A DNA stretch of 64,000 nucleotides from an uncultured Eubacteriales bacterium (GTDB lineage Bacteria > Bacillota > Clostridia > Tissierellales > Peptoniphilaceae): the NCBI GenBank assembly GCA_900539725.1, contig UQDI01000005.1, forward strand, positions 1 to 64,000, in the 5' to 3' direction. Under the pieces are notes generated by a model that ran no database searches, was not told the DNA's origin, and was given only the letters and a program-made list of their open reading frames with translations. Each line of letters begins with the position of its first letter. The stretch's first letter is position 1. The translations under genes and the position numbers were made by a program. Shown here piece after piece: positions 59,325 through 64,000 of the stretch.

Positions 59325-60557
59325 CTACTCAATGCTCATTGCTGCTTGATAAGCTGTTGAAAACGCTATTTGTAAGTTATATCCACCTGTTAAAGCGTCT
59401 ATATCTAAAACTTCACCAACTATATATAGCTTATTTACTAATTTTGATTCCATAGTCTTAGGATCAATTTCCTTTACATTAACTCCGCCTGCAGTGATTA
59501 TCGCTTCATCTATATCTCTTAAAGAGTTGTACTTAAGATTGAAGTGTTTAAGATTATTAATTATGGCAGCTCTTTTAAGTTTTGTAATATCACATGCTTT
59601 TTTATAATAATCTAAGTCAATATCTTTTAGAAATATATTTATTAATTTTTTTGGAAGAAGCTTCTCTAGGACCTTGCCAATGGATTTTAAGTGCTCTTCT
59701 TCAAATAGCATTAGAAGCTTATTATCTAGCTGTTCTTCATTTAGTGCAGGTTTTAGATCTAAATAGATAGTATAATCTTCATCATCTTTCATATATGAGG
59801 ATGCGCTCAGTATTATTGGGCCAGATATACCAAAATGAGTAAAGAGCATCTCTCCAAATTCAGTAAATATAGTCTTTTTCTTTTGATTTATGACTTTTAC
59901 TTCTACATTTCTAAGTGATAGTCCCATAAGCTCAAGTCTATCCTCTTTACTTAAATTTGTGTTCATTGCAACAAGTGAGGCCTTAATTGGCTTTATACTA
60001 TGTCCAAACTTTTGCGCAAGTCTATAGCCATCGCCATTAGAACCAGTTACTTTATAGCTCATTCCTCCACAAGCAATTACAAGGTTTTTTGCATAATCTA
60101 CTCCAGAATTAGATATTATTTTAAATAAATCTTCATTTTTTTCTAAATCTTTAACTGTGCTTTCATTTTTAAATTCTATATTCGAGTCCTTTATAAGCTT
60201 CTTAAACAATTCAATTATTTCCATGGCGTCATCCGACTGAGGGAATACTCTATTGCCTCTTTCAACTTTAGTTTTTACGCCATTGTCATTAAAAAATTTA
60301 ATAAGATCATTAGCCGAATAATTATTTAATGAGCTATACATAAACTTTTCGTTGTGAACGATATTTTTAAGTATATTATCATTATCAGAATAATTACAAA
60401 TATTGCATCTGCCCTTACCAGTTATTCTCAGCTTTCTTCCAGGATATTTATTTTTATCATATAATATTACGCTTTTGCCGCGTTTAGCACAGTTAACAGC
60501 AGTAAAAAGACCTGCAGCTCCTGCACCAACGACAGCGACATCATATACTTTATTCAT
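59325..60557 (-). CDS. FAD-dependent oxidoreductase, HI0933/BaiN family
   Basis: A 410-residue flavoprotein with the N-terminal dinucleotide motif VVGAGAAGLFTA (about residues 9-20), GRKLRITGKGRCNICN near residue 42 and the C-terminal FAD motif ALTGGYNLQIAFSTA. This is the HI0933/YhiN family, with BaiN of bile-acid 7-dehydroxylating clostridia as a relative; the substrate here is unknown. It ends eight bases before the AroH-Cmk start and its ATG overlaps the regulator stop by one base. Confidence 0.88.
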   Translation of the reverse strand: MNKVYDVAVVGAGAAGLFTAVNCAKRGKSVILYDKNKYPGRKLRITGKGRCNICNYSDNDNILKNIVHNEKFMYSSLNNYSANDLIKFFNDNGVKTKVERGNRVFPQSDDAMEIIELFKKLIKDSNIEFKNESTVKDLEKNEDLFKIISNSGVDYAKNLVIACGGMSYKVTGSNGDGYRLAQKFGHSIKPIKASLVAMNTNLSKEDRLELMGLSLRNVEVKVINQKKKTIFTEFGEMLFTHFGISGPIILSASSYMKDDEDYTIYLDLKPALNEEQLDNKLLMLFEEEHLKSIGKVLEKLLPKKLINIFLKDIDLDYYKKACDITKLKRAAIINNLKHFNLKYNSLRDIDEAIITAGGVNVKEIDPKTMESKLVNKLYIVGEVLDIDALTGGYNLQIAFSTAYQAAMSIE

Positions 60558-61426
60558 TATTTATCTTCATAAGGATCAAAATCGTATATGTCGTATGACT
60601 TATAAATCCTTTCCATTTCTGTTAGATAATCTTGTGTTGAATCTAAATTTTTAAAGCTAAGTCCAGCTATAATGATGTTTATCAAAGATAGTGGAGCAAC
60701 AAAGGAGTCGATAAATAGAATTATATCGTTTTTAGCAATTAAAACTAGGTCGCTGTTCTTAGCGATGGTAGTGTTTGTATTGTCTGTAAGAGATATAACC
60801 TTGCTTCCCTTTGATTTGGCGTATTTCAATATACTTACTGATTTTTTAGAATATCTTGGATAGCTTATACAAAAGAATGTATCTTTTTCATTCATGTGTA
60901 GCATGCTCTCAAATACTATATCATCGTCAGAATTAATAATGATCGCTTCTTTGCCCATTAATTTCAAATAAAAGCAAAAATAATTTGCTAAAAATGAAGA
61001 GGTTCTTAAGCCTAGTACAAATATTTTTCTACTATTGTTTAAAATGTCTATACCTTCAAATAGCTTTTCTGTGTCAAGATCATTTTTTAATCTCTTCACG
61101 TCGTGAGCGTCAGTTGCTAAACATGACTCAACAAGCTCATCCATAGTTGTTATCTCTCTAAGCTTAATTCTGTCAATGTTTGATAGACTTATCTTAGCTA
61201 GCTCGTGTATATCATCTTTCAATTCTTTGTATCCATCATAACCAAGTAATGTTGCGAATCTTACTACTGTTGACTCACTTAAGCCTAGTTCCATAGCAAG
61301 TTTTTGAGCTGTTTGGAAGGTCGATTTGTGAAAATTGTTGAGAATATAGTCAGCAATTAACCTTTGACCCTTACTAAATTGCTTTTTGTTTTGTTCAATT
61401 CTATAAATTAGATTTTTCTCCATCAT
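60557..61426 (-). CDS. MurR/RpiR-family transcriptional regulator
   Basis: A 289-residue regulator: N-terminal RpiR helix-turn-helix (SKGQRLIADYIL, LGLSESTVVRFATLLGYDGYKELK, about residues 19-72) and a C-terminal SIS sugar-phosphate-binding domain at about 125-260 (FVLGLRTSSFLA). ATG at 61426 is chosen because GAGGA is six bases before it; another ATG follows directly. No sugar-catabolism or amino-sugar gene is adjacent, so the effector cannot be inferred; it lies within a housekeeping run. Overlaps mnmM by 26 bases. Confidence 0.88.
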   Translation of the reverse strand: MMEKNLIYRIEQNKKQFSKGQRLIADYILNNFHKSTFQTAQKLAMELGLSESTVVRFATLLGYDGYKELKDDIHELAKISLSNIDRIKLREITTMDELVESCLATDAHDVKRLKNDLDTEKLFEGIDILNNSRKIFVLGLRTSSFLANYFCFYLKLMGKEAIIINSDDDIVFESMLHMNEKDTFFCISYPRYSKKSVSILKYAKSKGSKVISLTDNTNTTIAKNSDLVLIAKNDIILFIDSFVAPLSLINIIIAGLSFKNLDSTQDYLTEMERIYKSYDIYDFDPYEDK

Positions 61427-61994
61427 CTTCACTCCTCTTCTCTAAAATATATGTTTTACATGGTTTATTCTTTTGATTAATAAACTCTAATTTGATAACA
61501 TTAAATATTTTTTGATCTAAACTTTTTAAATAATCATAAATCTTACTATCTTCCAGGCTGCCTTCTTCGTGGCCAGGATATGTAGTTATCATAATGATTG
61601 CACCATAGTTAAGTCTTACTAATAGCTCTTGTATAGAACTCATAGTAGTATCTAGTCTTGTTACTAGATTTTTATCAGCTCCAGGTAAGTAGCCTAGGTT
61701 ATATATAGCAAAGTCAATATTTTCTCTTATATCCGATAAATCATCGTGACTTTTATTTAAATAAATACAATTCTTATATGCGTAAGACTCTAATAGTGAT
61801 CTTGTATTTTCTATTGCCTTTGTTTGTATATCATAAAGATATAGCTTTTCATAATTTGGCGCGTTTTTCAAAATTCTTAAGCTGTCGTAACCATTGCCGC
61901 AAGTCATATCAACAAGTATCTTCTTATCTTTAAGAAAAGTTTTTAATAAGTAATCAATAAAATGATTAGTGTTATCTAAGAATTTATATTTCAT
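61401..61994 (-). CDS. mnmM: tRNA (mnm5s2U34) methyltransferase-like protein
   Basis: A 197-residue class I SAM methyltransferase of the YtqB/rRNA_methylase family. The SAM loop VDMTCGNGYDSL near residue 28, NLGYLPGADK near residue 99 and the TYPGHEEG motif near residue 138 are characteristic. In Bacillus, YtqB (MnmM) completes the mnm5 group on wobble U34. Assigning that role here rests on family membership. It overlaps rluB by four bases and lies near other tRNA-modification genes (miaA, miaB). Confidence 0.85.
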   Translation of the reverse strand: MKYKFLDNTNHFIDYLLKTFLKDKKILVDMTCGNGYDSLRILKNAPNYEKLYLYDIQTKAIENTRSLLESYAYKNCIYLNKSHDDLSDIRENIDFAIYNLGYLPGADKNLVTRLDTTMSSIQELLVRLNYGAIIMITTYPGHEEGSLEDSKIYDYLKSLDQKIFNVIKLEFINQKNKPCKTYILEKRSEDDGEKSNL

Positions 61995-62707
61995 CTAAAC
62001 GATTCAACTTCTTCCTTTGATAGTCTTCTGAATTCTCCGACCTTTAGTTGGCCTAATTCTAGAGTGCCTATCTTAACTCTTTTAAGCATAAGGACCTTAT
62101 ATCCTAAGACTTTAAACATATTTCTAACTTGATGATTTCTTCCTTCACATATCGATATAGATACTAAGGAGCTGTCATCATATACATTTAGCACTTTTAC
62201 TATGCTTGGAGCTGTCTTAACTCCGTCTAGATATACGCCGTTTCTTAATTTGTTAAGATCATTCTTATTAGGAGCCTTATCTAGCTTAGCTATATATTCT
62301 TTATATATTTCATTTTTTGGATGCATAATGCCATTGGACCATTGACCATCATTTGTTAAAAGCAACAAGCCAGTAGTGTTTGCGTCTAGCCTACCAACTG
62401 GATAAATCCTCTTTTTTATCTTGTAATCATATAAATCAGAAATAATGTTTTTAGCATATTTATCTTTTAGTGTTGTTACGTAGCCTAGTGGTTTGTTTAG
62501 TGCAATGTATATTTTTTTATCTTTATCCACGGAGACTACTTCACCGTTTAACTTTACTACATCACTTTCTGGATCGACGAAGAACGGCATCTTCTCAACC
62601 ACTTTATTATTTACTCTTACTCTCTTTTTTTCAATAAGTTCGTCTGCCCTTCTTCGAGACACTTCTGCATTTTCAGCTACAAACTTATTCAGTCTCACTT
62701 TCTCCAT
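61991..62707 (-). CDS. rluB: Ribosomal large-subunit pseudouridine synthase B
   Basis: A 238-residue RsuA/RluB enzyme. It has an N-terminal S4 RNA-binding domain (VRLNKFVAENAEVSRRRADELI) and the catalytic Asp in GRLDANTTGLLLLTNDG near residue 100, with the GRNHQVRNM motif near the end. It isomerises a 23S rRNA uridine in the peptidyl-transferase region. The scpA-scpB-rluB order is conserved in Firmicutes. Overlaps scpB by 23 bases. Confidence 0.93.
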   Translation of the reverse strand: MEKVRLNKFVAENAEVSRRRADELIEKKRVRVNNKVVEKMPFFVDPESDVVKLNGEVVSVDKDKKIYIALNKPLGYVTTLKDKYAKNIISDLYDYKIKKRIYPVGRLDANTTGLLLLTNDGQWSNGIMHPKNEIYKEYIAKLDKAPNKNDLNKLRNGVYLDGVKTAPSIVKVLNVYDDSSLVSISICEGRNHQVRNMFKVLGYKVLMLKRVKIGTLELGQLKVGEFRRLSKEEVESFR

Positions 62708-63233
62708 TGTCTTGCCTTTCTATATTTATATCCATGTTTATATCTGGAAGCTCAGATAAATCTTCTATGCCAAAGCTTCTTAAAAAGATATCACTTGTCC
62801 CATAAAGTATTGGCTTGCCAGGTGTATCAAGTCTGCCTACTTCTTCTATTAAGCCTCTGTCAAGCAAAGTGTTAACAGGACCGTCTGACTTTACAGATCT
62901 TATTTTTTCTATTTGCATCTTAGTAACTGGTTGTTTATAAGCAATTATTGATAGCGTTTCGATAGATGCATTGCTTAGATTATTTTTTGGCTTTTCACTC
63001 AGTAGTTTTTTAACGTAATCAAAGTATATGTCTCTGCTAATAAGCTGATAAGAGCTATTCATTCTAATGATTTTTAATCCATCATTTGATGAATCCATTT
63101 CACTTCTTAGATCTCCTATAGCTCTTTCAATTTCATCAATATCTACTTCACATATATCGCTAATAGTTTTAATATCCAGAGGATCTCCCCATGCAAATAG
63201 CAATGCTTTAATTATTTCTTTTATATCATTCAT
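62685..63233 (-). CDS. scpB: Segregation and condensation protein B
   Basis: Winged-helix partner of ScpA in the SMC-ScpAB condensin that compacts and separates chromosomes. The 182-residue protein has IKALLFAWGDPLDIKTI at the start and LSIIAYKQPVTKMQIEKIR near residue 98, both typical. ATG at 63233 is preceded by GGGTGAT; an in-frame GTG at 63242 is less likely. It overlaps scpA by eight bases. Confidence 0.94.
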   Translation of the reverse strand: MNDIKEIIKALLFAWGDPLDIKTISDICEVDIDEIERAIGDLRSEMDSSNDGLKIIRMNSSYQLISRDIYFDYVKKLLSEKPKNNLSNASIETLSIIAYKQPVTKMQIEKIRSVKSDGPVNTLLDRGLIEEVGRLDTPGKPILYGTSDIFLRSFGIEDLSELPDINMDINIERQDNGESETE

Positions 63234-63939
63234 GATTATCACCCAAGTATGTAAAATCTATATCTGAGAATGTTGCTTCTTGTTCGTAGCTAATAACTTT
63301 GTTTTGTATAAGCTCTAAAACGCTGATAAACAAGGTAATTACATAAGCTACGTCCACTATTTCAGGAATAAACTCACTTAGTTTTACTTTTTTATTTTTC
63401 TTAAATTTTTTAACAATATCATTAGTCATCTTTTTGACGCTATATTTTTCTCTACGTATGCTGCTAGGTTCTTCTTTGATAATTGTTCTCTTATTAGTCA
63501 AAAGTGATACAAGTACTTTAGATAGATTGTTCAAGTCAAAGTTAAGGTCAAGAGCATCATCTTTTTCATCAATCTCATCCATTGGCTTAAATACAAAGTT
63601 ATTCGACTCTTCATACATTGTGTTTAAGTACAGAGATACATCTTTAAATATCTTGTATTCAAGAATATTTTTACTAAGTTCTAGACGTGGATCTTCCTCA
63701 ATATTATCCTTTTCTACTGGTATAAGCATTTTCGATTTTATCTCCAGCAATCTTGATGCCATAACTAAAAAGTCACTGCTCATCTCGACATCTATCTCTT
63801 GTGAAGTATTGATATAGTCAAGAAATTTTTCTGTTATTTCATTGATGGGTATATCGAATATATCCATCTTGTCCTTATCTATTAGTTCTAATAGTACATC
63901 AAAAGGACCTTTATAGCTGCTTATTTCAACGTTATACAT
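63226..63939 (-). CDS. scpA: Segregation and condensation protein A
   Basis: Kleisin subunit linking the SMC heads. The 237-residue protein has the N-terminal YKGPFDVLLELIDKDKMDIFDIPI, the DFLVMASRLLEIKSKMLIP segment near residue 59 and a C-terminal winged helix (VKLSEFIPEIVDVAYVITLFISVLELI is broken by no gap). The ATG overlaps the stop of an upstream gene by one base (TGATG). Confidence 0.94.
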   Translation of the reverse strand: MYNVEISSYKGPFDVLLELIDKDKMDIFDIPINEITEKFLDYINTSQEIDVEMSSDFLVMASRLLEIKSKMLIPVEKDNIEEDPRLELSKNILEYKIFKDVSLYLNTMYEESNNFVFKPMDEIDEKDDALDLNFDLNNLSKVLVSLLTNKRTIIKEEPSSIRREKYSVKKMTNDIVKKFKKNKKVKLSEFIPEIVDVAYVITLFISVLELIQNKVISYEQEATFSDIDFTYLGDNHE

Positions 63940-64000
63940 CAGACTATCTTTCCTATCAGATTAATCATAAAATTAACCATTGGTATAAGTATTTTATCAA
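63939..64000 (-). CDS. C-terminal end of an upstream gene (partial)
   Basis: The minus-strand frame that ends in TGA at 63941-63939 stays open to the window edge, giving 19 residues ending LIPMVNFMINLIGKIV. The hydrophobic end and the TGATG overlap with scpA suggest a coding gene. A site-2 (M50) protease often precedes scpA in clostridia and would fit, but 19 residues cannot prove it. Confidence 0.5.
   Translation of the reverse strand, partial: DKILIPMVNFMINLIGKIV

Overview
The window is one continuous piece of a low-GC, Gram-positive (Firmicutes) chromosome. AGA is the main arginine codon, Shine-Dalgarno sites are strong AGGAGG types, and promoters are consensus sigma-A with 17-bp spacers. 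The gene set (pyrBIFKD with a class 1B DHODH, an ispH-rpsA fusion, scpAB, rny, ftsEX with a PcsB/EnvC-like partner, tig-clpPX-lon-engB) suggests an anaerobic clostridial lineage. Tissierellia/Peptoniphilaceae is my best guess, not proven. I see no phage, IS element, CRISPR array, tRNA or rRNA. Coding density is very high: no gap between genes exceeds 300 bases, and the longest is 46245-46508.

Layout. (1) 1-903: tandem terminators of an off-window gene, then an unrecognised membrane protein. (2) 973-7141: pyrimidine operon pyrB-pyrI-pyrF-pyrK-pyrD, running directly into an AcpS/NAD(P)HX-dehydratase fusion and alr. (3) 7224-7568: a MazF toxin with its own promoter and no adjacent antitoxin. (4) 7600-17513: an envelope-polymer cluster (UDP-ManNAc dehydrogenase-like enzyme, glycosyltransferase, two tandem DUF4330 proteins, a Wzy/ligase-type membrane protein, a glycosyltransferase-CsaB fusion, TagA/WecG) ending with transketolase. 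(5) 17675-20084: a BlaI/M56 regulator pair plus a small lipoprotein, more AT-rich by eye and possibly acquired. (6) 20163-21928, minus strand: a CofE-like ligase and 5-formyl-THF cyclo-ligase. (7) 22024-32643: ftsE-ftsX-envC/pcsB-like-ctpA, a PC4-like DNA-binding protein, a lipoprotein, uvrB and uvrA. (8) 32693-34112: TPM-domain protein and LemA. (9) 34238-40416: trigger factor, clpP, clpX, lon, engB. (10) 40520-46244: rubredoxin (minus), an RsbW-like kinase, typA, cardiolipin synthase and RNase Y. (11) 46509-47483: an Xer-type tyrosine recombinase with a hairpin leader. (12) 64000-47519, minus strand: a long compact run from a partial gene through scpA, scpB, rluB, mnmM, an RpiR regulator, a flavoprotein, an AroH-Cmk fusion, plsC, ispH-rpsA, miaB, mutS, mutL, miaA and a PLP lyase-like protein.

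How the genes fit together. Most of the window is housekeeping: nucleotide synthesis, cell wall and division, protein quality control, nucleotide-excision and mismatch repair, and tRNA modification. The unusual parts are gene fusions (AcpS-NnrD, GT4-CsaB, AroH-Cmk with an internal ribosome-binding site), an orphan MazF, a pyruvylated wall-polymer cluster with duplicated DUF4330 proteins, a BlaR1-like protease without an evident beta-lactam sensor, a CofE-like ligase not surrounded by F420 genes, and GGGTAT-type promoters associated with an RsbW-like kinase. I find no single system that is clearly new to biology. The strongest candidates for a second look are the AroH-Cmk fusion and the wall-polymer cluster.
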